Positions 19,743 through 27,763 of a stretch of 64,000 bases of DNA are shown here, one piece after another (the stretch's first letter is position 1; each line of letters starts with the position of its first letter). This stretch comes from Desulfobacteraceae bacterium Eth-SRB2 (GTDB lineage: Bacteria > Desulfobacterota > Desulfobacteria > Desulfobacterales > UBA11574). Where the stretch lies: the NCBI GenBank assembly GCA_004193595.1, contig RPGQ01000029.1, forward strand, positions 46,914 through 110,913. Reading direction: 5' to 3'. Under the pieces are notes generated by a model that saw only the letters and a list, made by a program, of their open reading frames with translations, ran no database searches and was not told where the DNA came from. Position numbers and translations under genes: made by a program.

Positions 19743-19967
19743 GTGACCAATAGCAATTATATGGACGTGGAGGATCTTGAGGTCTACAAAAAGTTGTGTC
19801 GATTACCCATCGATGTCTGTGACTTGACGCACAAGTGGCCCCAAGAAGAGAAATACGAGTTAGGAAGCCAATCCAGGCGCTCCTCAAACAGCGCTTCTGC
19901 CCAACTCGCCGAGAAAAATGAATCGTTCCCTCAGGGCCGGCCCATTACTACTGAACATGTTTCCTGA
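19743..19967 (+). pseudogene. Four-helix bundle (S23/IVP-type) protein, truncated
   Basis: The first 58 residues match the 23S rRNA-intervening-sequence (S23) four-helix bundle family. DVEDLEVYKKLCRLPIDVCD corresponds to the usual F-x-D-L-x-V-W/Y-x-K start. QSRRSSNSASAQLAEKNE corresponds to the R-R-A-x-x-S-I-x-x-N-I-A-E-G motif. The family is about 115-125 residues long, and after the motif this copy runs into unrelated codons and stops. It is flanked by inverted CAGGTG-rich repeats. Probably a decayed gene; the family function is poorly known. Confidence 0.55.
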
Positions 19968-20034
19968 CACCTGACACCTGAAACCAAATAGCCATAGCAA
20001 TCTTAGCAAACAACAGTCTTGATTTACACCCCGC

Positions 20035-20235
20035 ACTTTATAGGTGTAAAAATCAACGATGACGGAAGCCATGAGATCTCTTTCTCCAGGGTAGGTGGAT
20101 TTGAAAAGGCCGATCAGTTTTTGCAAATGATGCTTGAACTTTCCGGCCTGAAATAGGAGGTGTGTTATGAAAAGCGAGAAGACCATCCTTTTCGTGTTAA
20201 TGGGGCTTGCGGTTGAAAACATAAGCCGCAAATAA
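20035..20235 (+). other. Decayed small reading frames
   Basis: A frame without a start (KINDDGSHEISFSRVGGFEK, ending in a TAG near 20157) is followed by TAGGAGGTGTGTT and a 22-codon frame beginning MKSEKTILFVLMGLAVEN. They resemble the end of one gene and the truncated start of the next. Neither is recognised. Confidence 0.3.
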
Positions 20236-20332
20236 CGGGTCGCTTGTCAAGACTTCATGGGTTGAGACAAAAATTGGTTTTTTTTAAACATCTTCCGATT
20301 TGTAGGAGGAGGCTATGTAAAGGTCGGGCCAC

Positions 20333-20674
20333 TTATTGTTGATTTCTTTCCTTCGGCAAATAATCCTCTCTTACAGGGGAAAACACTTCAATACCCACCG
20401 AGTCTTCAAGGATTTCCGCACCATGTTCAACACCACTCGGAATACACCAACTATCGCCAGGCATCACGTCGTATTCTTCAGAGCCAATTGAAAGACGAAT
20501 TCGGCCATTTACGAGGTAACCCGTCTGTTCATGGGGGTGGGAATGTTTGGGTAGCCGACTGTCTTTTTTCAGCAAGAACTCGGTCATCAAAGTCCTTTTC
20601 CCGTATACTAGTGTCTTCTGTGAGATTCCCGGAATGGCAAGAGTGTATCCACTTTCACTGTGTTTTTGGTACAT
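20333..20674 (-). CDS. Single cupin-domain protein
   Basis: From the ATG at 20674, preceded by AAAGGAAA, the protein has 113 residues and one cupin fold. Motif 1 is LPKHSHPHEQTGYLVNGRI (two His and a Glu as metal ligands) and motif 2 is MPGDSWCIPSGVEHGAEI (the last His as ligand). Such small cupins bind metal and act as isomerases, dioxygenases or sugar/ligand sensors; the activity here is unknown. The longer frame to 20725 runs into the att-like repeat that lies directly upstream and is not part of the domain. Confidence 0.75.
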   Translation of the reverse strand: MYQKHSESGYTLAIPGISQKTLVYGKRTLMTEFLLKKDSRLPKHSHPHEQTGYLVNGRIRLSIGSEEYDVMPGDSWCIPSGVEHGAEILEDSVGIEVFSPVREDYLPKERNQQ

Positions 20675-20716
20675 GCTCGATTTCCTTTCTACTACCTGTG
20701 AGATTTTATTAGGCCT

Positions 20717-20890
20717 AACCAACAAACCTTGCAGTTAGCGAAGTTTGCCTTTTGTTAATAGGCTGTTAATGATGAAGTATGATCCCATGAAAACGGGAAG
20801 TTGCCATCATGCTTCAATACTGTTGCGAACAGTTTTTGGAAAATTTCCAACTGGTCGATTTCTCAGTACGTTCCCTCCAGGCGTCAACCA
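20717..20890 (+). repeat. attI-like repeat plus recombinase 5' end, copy A
   Basis: Starts at TAACCAACAAACC, includes CAGTTAGCGAAGTTTGCC, an AAGTATGAT/ATCATGCTT hairpin and the first about 28 codons of a tyrosine-recombinase-like frame (beginning MLQYCCEQFLE). It then ends abruptly next to the RAYT element. Its left boundary is GGCCTAAC, with the cupin gene reading away on the other strand. Homologous copies are at 30276, 43134 and 44810. Confidence 0.7.
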
Positions 20891-20902
20891 TCCGAGGGCT
20901 TT

Positions 20903-21995
20903 AGGGCACGTCCATTGGATTATTGATTGATGTGTTCCAATAGCTTTAATCCTTCCTCCTCGGCTATTTTTCGCCCTCGCATAGCGGATTGGCTTATAGT
21001 GGGTTGAGCTAAATTTAGTTTTTTGGCCAGTTCTACGGTCGTCATTCCCAACTCCCGCGTCCCCCAGTAGCACAGTAAACCGCGTGCTTTCACGCTTTGC
21101 TTATATTTGCCACGAACTAAAACATCCTTTGGCTCAAGATTCAACAACATCGCCACATGCTTAACCAACCAGTCAAAATCGTACCCTTGTGCCTCAAGCG
21201 TGTACTTTCGCTCCAAGCTTTCCCGTGCCTCATTTAATACCTTTTCAACAAAATCTCCATCACCTAAGATACGCTCATCACCCTTGATTCGAGCAGCACT
21301 TTTTCTTAATGCTTTGACCACTGACCACCCACCAGCACTGCGAATCAAACCACCTCCCACCAAATCGGGTCTTTTACCCTGAGCAATTCCCTTCTTGACA
21401 TACTCCCGATAACGCCGACGGGCAATTGAATATTTGTTATTAAAAAGCTTAAGGATGTAATCCGTATCCTGCCAGTTATGCTTCTTTTTGCCCATGAGTA
21501 CGCTATGTCCGCAATACGGGTGCTTATCCAATTTTTTTAAATCTGATACGATCCCGGCCCTTAGGAAATTTAGGTGAATGTAACGCACCAACTCTAATAA
21601 ATACGGATTTTCCTGACACAAGATTGATTTATAACGATTTTGAAATAGCTGACCATGACGTCGGTGACGACGGTTAAAACTGACCGCGTATCCGGTCAAC
21701 AGCCGCCGCATCACAGTGGCTATGGGTGTGACCCCCGTTCGCAACAATAAATGCAGGTGGTTCGGTATTAAAGCCCATGCAAAACAAGAGGTTTTGGTAT
21801 CGGTCAAAATATTTCCAAGCCGGTCTAAAAAATTATTACGATCATTATCGTCATAAAATATCTTTCGACGTTCGATTCCCCTTACTATTATATGATGTAA
21901 GGCGCCAGGGGCGTCTATACGGGCTTTTCGTGGCATAGGATTTCTTATAATTTAATCCCAATCAGTTGTCAACCAATATTCCAATGGACGTCCCC
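20903..21995 (-). mobile_element. RAYT element bounded by inverted GGACGTCCATTGGA ends
   Basis: The RAYT gene at 20920-21936 is enclosed by inverted ends. GGGCACGTCCATTGGATTA occurs at the left, and the right end reads, on the other strand, GGGGACGTCCATTGGAATAT. The left end has one substitution. Each end contains the palindrome GGACGTCC or its variant. RAYTs usually act on dispersed palindromes rather than carry terminal inverted repeats, so the ends may serve as its recognition hairpins. A derivative with the same ends lies at 23680-24283. Confidence 0.7.
20920..21936 (-). CDS. REP-associated tyrosine transposase (RAYT) with DnaA-C-like tail
   Basis: A 338-residue RAYT of the Y1/HUH superfamily. 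The N-terminus MPRKARIDAPGALHHIIVRG is diagnostic and the HUH motif is NHLHLLLRT. The catalytic Tyr lies in the helix after it (YSIARRRYREYV or the conserved TGYAVSFNRRH segment). Residues about 250-330 resemble the DNA-binding C-domain of DnaA (VAMLLNLEPKDVLVRGKYKQ, then TVELAKKLNLAQPTISQ), a common RAYT fusion. It appears intact. RAYTs process single-stranded palindromic sequences; here the likely targets are the element's own GACGTC-containing ends. Confidence 0.85.
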   Translation of the reverse strand: MPRKARIDAPGALHHIIVRGIERRKIFYDDNDRNNFLDRLGNILTDTKTSCFAWALIPNHLHLLLRTGVTPIATVMRRLLTGYAVSFNRRHRRHGQLFQNRYKSILCQENPYLLELVRYIHLNFLRAGIVSDLKKLDKHPYCGHSVLMGKKKHNWQDTDYILKLFNNKYSIARRRYREYVKKGIAQGKRPDLVGGGLIRSAGGWSVVKALRKSAARIKGDERILGDGDFVEKVLNEARESLERKYTLEAQGYDFDWLVKHVAMLLNLEPKDVLVRGKYKQSVKARGLLCYWGTRELGMTTVELAKKLNLAQPTISQSAMRGRKIAEEEGLKLLEHINQ

Positions 21996-22064
21996 ACGTA
22001 ACATTTCGTTTTTGCACGTTTAAATGCGTATTGCCCATTTTTTTAAAAATAATAAATAATTAGC

Positions 22065-22093
22065 TTGCTTTCTTTCTAAATAATGATTATTAT
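22065..22093 (+). promoter_or_regulatory. Sigma-70-type promoter for the first cold-shock gene
   Basis: TTGCTT (22065-22070), a 17-bp spacer and TATTAT (22088-22093) form a good housekeeping promoter. It would give a 5' leader of about 115-120 nt before the start codon, similar in scale to the structured leaders of cold-shock genes. Confidence 0.5.
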
Positions 22094-22217
22094 GCATTAA
22101 TCAATTAAGTCCTGTTTAATCTCAGGGACGGTTTCTTTCTGAAGGCACAATCCATTTGTCAAAGTGGCACCCTCCAGTTTGTGACGTTGAAAATTTTTAA
22201 GAAAGGAGGATGTTATC

Positions 22218-22418
22218 ATGACCAATGGAACTGTTAAGTGGTTTAGCGACCGAAAAGGGTTCGGATTCATTGAGCAGGAAGACGGAGAGGATGTGTTTGT
22301 TCATCATTCAGGAATCAATGCAAGCGGTTTCAAATCCCTCAATGAAGGCGACCGAGTTTCCTTTGATATAGAGCAAGGACAAAAAGGTCCTGCCGCTGCA
22401 AATGTCACTGTGATTTAA
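22218..22418 (+). CDS. Cold-shock protein (CspA family)
   Basis: A 66-residue OB-fold RNA chaperone. RNP1 is KGFGFI and RNP2 is VFVHHS, and the start [11 protein letters not shown] is canonical. A strong AAAGGAGG precedes the ATG. It binds single-stranded RNA and DNA and melts structure at low temperature. It stands between a candidate promoter (22065-22093) and a hairpin terminator (22434-22474), so it is probably monocistronic. Confidence 0.95.
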   Translation: MTNGTVKWFSDRKGFGFIEQEDGEDVFVHHSGINASGFKSLNEGDRVSFDIEQGQKGPAAANVTVI

Positions 22419-22433
22419 CCTTATGCTTTGAGT

Positions 22434-22474
22434 AAAAAGGGCATTCCTTTTAATATTGAGGGGATGCCCTTTTG
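22434..22474 (+). terminator. Rho-independent terminator after the first cold-shock gene
   Basis: An AAAAGGGCAT arm pairs with ATGCCCTTTT across an AT-rich loop, and the right arm runs into a T-rich tract. It lies 16 bp after the cold-shock stop codon. Confidence 0.75.
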
Positions 22475-22595
22475 TTTGGTTTGAATTTATTCCTTTACAA
22501 TTTGCTATAATCAGACCTTAAACCTCAAAAAAGTCCGCTCATAGATCCTTATTCTTGTTGTCATTGTCAAAAATAACAGCCAAGAAGGTAACAAA

Positions 22596-22748
22596 TTGGC
22601 AAGCTCAAATTATTAATTTAATAAACGTCAAAAAGAATTAGCAAGGAAGAAAAAGAAAGAACGAAAGAGACAACGAAAGCTGGATAAAAACACTATGAAG
22701 TCAGAAGATAATCAAAATCAGTCTCAGAATGAAGGAGGGAATCTATAA
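22596..22748 (+). pseudogene. Small basic protein with an early in-frame TAA
   Basis: A TTG at 22596 preceded by AAGAAGGT starts a frame reading about six codons. A TAA follows at 22614-22616, and then 43 codons continue in the same frame (FNKRQKELARKKKKERKRQR...). The Lys/Arg-rich body resembles small basic proteins often encoded near cold-shock genes in deltaproteobacteria (from memory). The stop makes it a pseudogene unless translation restarts downstream. Function unknown. Confidence 0.4.
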
Positions 22749-22779
22749 GCATAGAAACCGGATGAAAAGGAGAAAAGAT

Positions 22780-23118
22780 ATGCGTCAAAAATATGTGATT
22801 TCTCGAGATGGTGCCAAAAATAAACTCAAAATCAGTGAATATGCAATCATCGACAAAGATCTGAAAAAAGCGGCGTCTTCAATGCTGCAAAAGGGAGATT
22901 TTTCATTTCTTTGCGAAGAAACCTATGAAAGTGAGATTATTGTTAGTTCCATCTCCAAAGGAATGAATGCCTTGGTTGAAATCCTTCGGACCCACAATAT
23001 ATTTCCTATCGAACCATATTCCACGAAAATCGCCGAATCAGTCATGGCGTTATACAATTCATCCGAAGATGGTTCGGTGGAGCTGTTTTTTGACGATGTC
23101 GATTTAGTATATCTCTGA
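22780..23118 (+). CDS. Conserved-looking hypothetical protein between two cold-shock genes
   Basis: From the ATG at 22780 (AAAAGGAGAAAAGAT upstream) the protein has 112 residues. It begins MRQKYVISRDGAKNKLKISE and ends with an acidic segment (ELFFDDVDLVYL). It is soluble, alpha/beta in character, with one Cys and no recognised motif. The ribosome-binding site favours this start over the one 17 codons upstream. Its position between two csp genes on the same strand suggests a stress or RNA-related role, but that is only context. Confidence 0.6.
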   Translation: MRQKYVISRDGAKNKLKISEYAIIDKDLKKAASSMLQKGDFSFLCEETYESEIIVSSISKGMNALVEILRTHNIFPIEPYSTKIAESVMALYNSSEDGSVELFFDDVDLVYL

Positions 23119-23381
23119 TATAATTTCGTTTTTTGAAAGCAGATAAAGCGAATATCTCAAATTGTGTATAGTAAAAAAGCAGAAGGATTATTTTCCGGTC
23201 AAACTATAGACTTATTATAACGAATGGATTAATTAAAGATTCGATTAATTTTACCATTCACTACTTGTGTATCTTTTCAGTATTTATTTTGGAGTTTGTT
23301 TAAAAACCCTCTCGTTTTTGGCCTTCTTCAAAGTGATCTCCTGAGAATTTGCACAAGATATAAGAAAAAGGAAAACTTTAG

Positions 23382-23582
23382 ATGGAAGGTTATGTCAAAT
23401 CGTACAGTGAAAAAAAAGGTTATGGTTTTATAAACACTGAAGAATATGGGGACATTTTTGTACATAAATCGGGCATCAAGGAATTTGGGCATTTCGGTTT
23501 ACAAAAGGGTGACCCTGTATCTTTTGAATTAAAAGAAACCTCTAAAGGCACACAAGCCGTTAATTTAAAGCCCCTCAAATAA
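23382..23582 (+). CDS. Cold-shock-like protein (divergent CspA family)
   Basis: A 66-residue single OB-fold protein. RNP1 is KGYGFI and RNP2 is IFVHKS, and the start is GYVKSYSEKKG rather than the usual GTVKWF, so the first aromatic platform residue differs. A GGAAAAC precedes the ATG. Nucleic-acid binding is expected but may differ in specificity from the first copy. An AT-rich region of about 250 bp without genes separates it from the upstream hypothetical gene. Confidence 0.9.
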   Translation: MEGYVKSYSEKKGYGFINTEEYGDIFVHKSGIKEFGHFGLQKGDPVSFELKETSKGTQAVNLKPLK

Positions 23583-23679
23583 CCGAAAATCGAGAGCTGT
23601 ATTTATTAAATCGAAGTGTGAATGCATATAATAGCATACTACATTACAGCTTGCGTGAAGATTTTGACAACAGTGCCTG

Positions 23680-24283
23680 AGGGGACGTCCATTGGATTAT
23701 TGGTCGATCTGTTCCAATAGCTTTAATCCTTCCTCCTCGGCTATTTTTCGCCTTCGCATATTGGTATTAAAGCACATGCAAAACAAGAGATTTTGGGGTC
23801 GGTCAAAATAACGCTCAGCCGGTCTAAAAAATTATCACGGTCGTTGTTATCATAAAATATCTTTCGATGTTCGATGCTCCTCACTAGTGCCCGAACGAAA
23901 ACCATGATTTTTCGTTAAGATCAAGGGCAAATCAACAGGATAGCAGATTTGGACAGCTATCAAGCTGCCCGCAAGGGCGAGGGGCATGGATGCCCCGAGT
24001 CAACACGAAAATTTTAACCACCCCAGTACGATCTGCCGGACCTACGGGGCAGGCAGACAGACATTGAGCATTTCGAGGATTAACCCGCCAAAGTTCGATG
24101 GCGGGTTAAAATTTGAGCCTGACGCGGATATTGGCGAAAAAGACAGTTTTCGTTCAGGTATTCAGGTACTAACTCTTATATGATGTAATGCGCCAAGGGC
24201 GCCTATATGGGCTTTTCGTGGCATAGGATTTCTATACTTAAATTCCAATCGGTTGCCAACCAATATTCCAATGGACGTCCCCT
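23680..24283. mobile_element. Internally deleted RAYT derivative (MITE-like) with a nested insertion
   Basis: Both ends match the RAYT element (AGGGGACGTCCATTGGATTA at the left; its complement-type end at 24270-24283). Between them only the first about 80 bp and the gene's 5' part remain: the TCAAAATA..CGGTCTAAAAAATTA region and the ATG end GGGCTTTTCGTGGCAT. The internal deletion makes it non-autonomous, presumably mobilised in trans by a full RAYT. A second small element (23887-24167) interrupts it. Confidence 0.75.
23887..24167. repeat. Small nested element with GAACGAAAAC ends
   Basis: The insertion starts GTGCCCGAACGAAAAC and ends, on the other strand, ACCTGAATACCTGAACGAAAAC. ACTA occurs on both sides (23883-23886 and 24168-24171), suggesting a 4-bp target duplication. 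Inside is a perfect 11-bp hairpin, TTAACCCGCCA with TGGCGGGTTAA. No coding capacity is convincing. It sits inside the RAYT derivative, so it arrived later. Confidence 0.55.
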
Positions 24284-24326
24284 AATCTATAAACGATCAC
24301 CAAGGTCTTCATGTCCAACATGCAAG

Positions 24327-24659
24327 TCACAGTCCTTTAATTAGCTTGTAATACTCATTGAGAGTACGAATGGATTCCATCGTGGTTTGGAACAAGATCC
24401 AACTAAGAACAAGGATTCCTATTGTGAGTCCGATCTTCCATGCCCGCGTCGTTTGTGGACGCCACCAAATCAGGGGCAACGCCAGAGGTCCCACACTACA
24501 GACTGCGATGATAATAAAGGATTTTCGGAAATACCATTGAATCTTTTCCTCTGCAAAGCGTGGGTGGCGGGAGTCATCCAGAAACTCACCGCAGTGTTTA
24601 CACTTTATAGCGTCGTCTTGAATTTCTTCAGCGCAGAAGGGACATTTTTTCATTATCAT
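24327..24659 (-). CDS. Zinc-ribbon membrane protein
   Basis: From the ATG at 24659 the protein begins MIMKKCPFCAEEIQDDAIKC, a treble-clef zinc ribbon with two CxxC pairs (CPFC and CKHC). Two membrane helices follow (FIIIAVCSVGPLALPLIWW and IGLTIGILVLSWILF). This architecture is common among small uncharacterised membrane proteins. A longer frame to 24737 has no good start. Function unknown. Confidence 0.65.
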   Translation of the reverse strand: MIMKKCPFCAEEIQDDAIKCKHCGEFLDDSRHPRFAEEKIQWYFRKSFIIIAVCSVGPLALPLIWWRPQTTRAWKIGLTIGILVLSWILFQTTMESIRTLNEYYKLIKGL

Positions 24660-24759
24660 ATCTTTTGGAAGAACACTAGGTATAAGGCGCGGCGGTTTTT
24701 TACTGTCGCCCGTAATGCCGTTGTGTACGCCCGGCATGGGCGTGAACGAATGGGGTGAC

Positions 24760-25132
24760 CGGCCTTGGCTAATGTTATGGCGTGGCAGGAAGTCCCCTGT
24801 ATGTGAACCCAGTTAATAAGTCTATGATTTGCTATCATAAATACTATCCGAAGGCAAGGGCGTTTCCATGAGGGAAGGTCTGGAGGGCTGGAGCGAAGCG
24901 TGGGGAAATCTTTACGGGATGCGGTTCTTTGATATTTCATTTTACAATCCGGTGAAATTACTGGCAGGGGCAACCGGTTAATCAAGTCCCGGAGATAATA
25001 TGAGAGCATCCCATATGATATGGAGAGACGAAACAAAGGGGAGCTTAAAGGGGTATTTCCACATTCTACCCTTATCATTTATCCGCAAGGGTCAAACATA
25101 GATATGATCCCATTCAAACATTAAATAGCGAA
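24760..25132. other. Intergenic, no gene seen
   Basis: No frame with a credible start or family signature. No strong terminator was found for either flanking gene. Confidence 0.4.
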
Positions 25133-25987
25133 TCAAACCTGATTTAGTAGGTGACTCACATTCTTTAAATTGTCAGAAGAAAGCTCAAAATCAAAGATGC
25201 TGAGGTCTTCCCTCATGTGCTGCTCAGAACATGTTCCGGTAAGAGGAACAATGCCGGATTGACTGAGATATCTGAAGAAGATTTGCACTTCGGTTTTGTT
25301 ATACTTCTGAGCAATGGTTCGGACGATATTGCTGACTATAATATGAGGATTTGCGGTGAGGGTCCAAAAACTCTGGTAGATAACTCCATGAGCAGAGCAC
25401 CAGTGACGCAAGTCTGCATCATACCGCGTTTCCTGATAAAACCGATTTTGCACAACCGCCGGCTTCACGCTGGCATCGGCATAGAGTTGCCTTATCACTT
25501 CAGTATCGTAACAGTTGCTGATTCCCAACTGGCGAGCTCCACCAGTTTTTTGAATTGTTTCCATTGCGTCCCATACTTTCATCATGAGCGCATGGGGCGC
25601 CACTGGTGAATGAAGTATTAGAGAATCTACATAGTGTGTTTGGAGATTTTTCTTCGATGTATCAAAAGATTGGACGACCTGCGACTCGATAGGGGAATTC
25701 TTATCGTATGGCACTTGTTTAGGATCCTGACCGGAAAGAGGGGTAAATTTGGTTTGTAGGAACAAAGTTTCACGTTCGATACCATGGTCTTTCAGTCTGT
25801 GAAGCGCCGCTCCAACCAGTGACTCGTCATAGTGCTTGGGTTGGCAGGCGGTGTCAATCCCTTTGAATCCTGCTTGGATGGCTTTCATAACCAGATCTGC
25901 CGTACGCTCTTTTTTCCAGGCCGTTCCGTAAATAAGTCGTGGCATTTTCACGCCTGCAGCAGTTGTTAACCATTTCCGATCTTCCAT
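25133..25987 (-). CDS. Aldo/keto reductase
   Basis: A 284-residue AKR TIM barrel using NAD(P)H. The catalytic tetrad is visible: Asp and Tyr in GIDTACQPKHYDESLVG, Lys in LFLQTKFTP and His in SLILHSPVAP. GISNCYD and VVQNRFYQETRYD are the conserved strands lining the cofactor site. PLTGTCSEQHMREDL stands where the phosphate-binding loop lies. GGGAGC precedes the ATG. Substrate unknown. The gene looks complete and monocistronic. Confidence 0.85.
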   Translation of the reverse strand: MEDRKWLTTAAGVKMPRLIYGTAWKKERTADLVMKAIQAGFKGIDTACQPKHYDESLVGAALHRLKDHGIERETLFLQTKFTPLSGQDPKQVPYDKNSPIESQVVQSFDTSKKNLQTHYVDSLILHSPVAPHALMMKVWDAMETIQKTGGARQLGISNCYDTEVIRQLYADASVKPAVVQNRFYQETRYDADLRHWCSAHGVIYQSFWTLTANPHIIVSNIVRTIAQKYNKTEVQIFFRYLSQSGIVPLTGTCSEQHMREDLSIFDFELSSDNLKNVSHLLNQV

Positions 25988-26162
25988 TATTATGCTCCCT
26001 ATAATTAGTACCTTTTAATGATATGCTGTCATGATTGCGCAAGACATTATGCAAATATCTATGGGTTGTATTTTTGGCTATGACTCTGCCAGGCTCAACC
26101 AGACGTCGGGCAGGATAAAAAAAAGGTGGCCTCTGCGAATCCCCATAAAAAGGCAATTATGT

Positions 26163-26822
26163 TTATTCCCATGGAGGAAAAATCCCTTCCTGAGAGAGCT
26201 CGGCCATTCGCTTTTCGAGCTGAGCCATAAAACCCTTTCGATCTTTAGAGCCATACAGTGGTTCACCGACAAAAACATCACAGAAAAATGGAACCAGCAG
26301 TTTCTCACCCCTGGGAAGCACTTTACCCAGGCCGTGCAGCAGGACCGGTGTGATCGGTACGTCCGGATATCGCTCTGCTAACTTTGCGATTCCACCCTTA
26401 AAGGCCGTGAGATGTTCAGGCTCGCCACGGCTCCCCTCCGGGAAAAAAACTAGGATATTTCCCTCTTCGAGAGATAGGTAACAGGGAGCCAGAAGGTCTT
26501 CATCCGGTGTATCCTTCTGCCGCTTGATGGGTAAAATACCAACGATGTTCAAGGCAAACCAGGCCTTGAGCGGCGATGATAAGAAATAGTCCGCGGCAGC
26601 CACAGGTTTAATACGGTTGAGCAGACCGGAGGACAATAGGGTAATCAGGACCATGGTGTCCAGGTGGCTGTTGTGGTTGGCAACCAGGATGGCCGGACCT
26701 GCCGTGGGCAAACGGTTGCGGTGCCGGACGTTGCGCCCCAGAACGATCAAGACCACCAGGCGGACGACAATCCGGTAAAATATGAAACGCAGGAAGCGGT
26801 TGGTGATTTTCTTAATATCCAT
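26163..26822 (-). CDS. 1-acyl-glycerol-3-phosphate acyltransferase-like (PlsC family)
   Basis: A 219-residue membrane-associated acyltransferase. Motif I is NHNSHLDT (the H-x4-D catalytic pair) and motif III is FFPEGSRGEP. It would transfer an acyl chain to a lysophospholipid or related acceptor. It is the last gene of a three-gene minus-strand operon with a CdsA-like and a CDP-alcohol phosphatidyltransferase gene, overlapping the CdsA-like gene at ATGA. The order matches E. coli ynbA-ynbB-ynbC only in part, since YnbC is a hydrolase-type protein. Confidence 0.85.
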   Translation of the reverse strand: MDIKKITNRFLRFIFYRIVVRLVVLIVLGRNVRHRNRLPTAGPAILVANHNSHLDTMVLITLLSSGLLNRIKPVAAADYFLSSPLKAWFALNIVGILPIKRQKDTPDEDLLAPCYLSLEEGNILVFFPEGSRGEPEHLTAFKGGIAKLAERYPDVPITPVLLHGLGKVLPRGEKLLVPFFCDVFVGEPLYGSKDRKGFMAQLEKRMAELSQEGIFPPWE

Positions 26823-27763
26823 CAGTAGTATAGGTAGTAAGTAAAGTGGAAAAAAAGCGGCGCCGTGAAAGTCAGACTATCGATCCGATCCAATATGCCG
26901 CCATGTCCGGGCAATAAATTGCCACTATCCTTGACACCGATATCGCGTTTGACGGCCGAAATGGTGACATCCCCCACAAAACCGGCGGTGCTGATAAGGA
27001 TTCCTGTCACAATGGCCATCGGGAGACTAAACGGTGTTAAGATGCCGCTGAGCAGTAGTGCAAATACATTGGTGGTGCCGACACCCCCAATAAAACCCTC
27101 CAATGTTTTATTGGGGCTCACGCTCGGGACGATCTTTCGCTTTCCAAACGACTTGCCCCAGAGAAACTGAGAAACGTCATTGGACTGAGTCAGAAAAACC
27201 AGGAAAAGCAGCAGCCCGGCACCACCGGACCCCAGGTTACCGGACTGTGGCAGGACCAGGAGGTAGGCCACGTGGCTGATGCTGAAAACCATCGTCATCA
27301 GGCCCCAGTGAAGGGTGCCGGCTGAGCGCAGGAAATTCCGGGTTTCGCCGATAATAACCATACAAAGCGGCAGGAACAGAAAAACGTAGACCGGAATAAA
27401 AATGATGAACATGCCATACCACTCGGATCCGGCCCAGTAATACTGGAATGGAATGGTCAGATAAGCCCAGAAAAGAACCCTCCGATCAGCACGGCGTGTG
27501 GGAATAATGGAAAGATACTCCTTTAGGGCCAGGAAGCTGATAAATGCGAAAAAGAACAGCGAAACATTTCGGCTCAAGAGCATGGCTAGGGTGAAAATAG
27601 AAACCATTACCCACCAAGACCGGATGCGCAGACCTATTTCTCTGAAATTCGAGTCGGGTCGGATTTTCTTCAGAAAGAAATGGATAGCGGTGGCCACGAC
27701 GAGAATGCCGTACAACCCGACCAGCGACCAGAGGACGGTTGGCCCTAGGTGGAATACGCTCAC
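26822..27763 (-). CDS. Phosphatidate cytidylyltransferase (CdsA family)
   Basis: A 313-residue polytopic membrane protein. The CdsA signature is near the C-terminus: SFGKRKIVPSVSPNKTLEG, then VTISAVKRDIGVKDSGNLLPG and HGGILDRIDS. It makes CDP-diacylglycerol from phosphatidate and CTP. Flanked in the same operon by a CDP-alcohol phosphatidyltransferase, which would use that product, and by a PlsC-like acyltransferase that could supply the substrate. Its stop and start overlap the neighbours by a few bases, so translation is probably coupled. Confidence 0.9.
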   Translation of the reverse strand: MSVFHLGPTVLWSLVGLYGILVVATAIHFFLKKIRPDSNFREIGLRIRSWWVMVSIFTLAMLLSRNVSLFFFAFISFLALKEYLSIIPTRRADRRVLFWAYLTIPFQYYWAGSEWYGMFIIFIPVYVFLFLPLCMVIIGETRNFLRSAGTLHWGLMTMVFSISHVAYLLVLPQSGNLGSGGAGLLLFLVFLTQSNDVSQFLWGKSFGKRKIVPSVSPNKTLEGFIGGVGTTNVFALLLSGILTPFSLPMAIVTGILISTAGFVGDVTISAVKRDIGVKDSGNLLPGHGGILDRIDSLTFTAPLFFHFTYYLYY

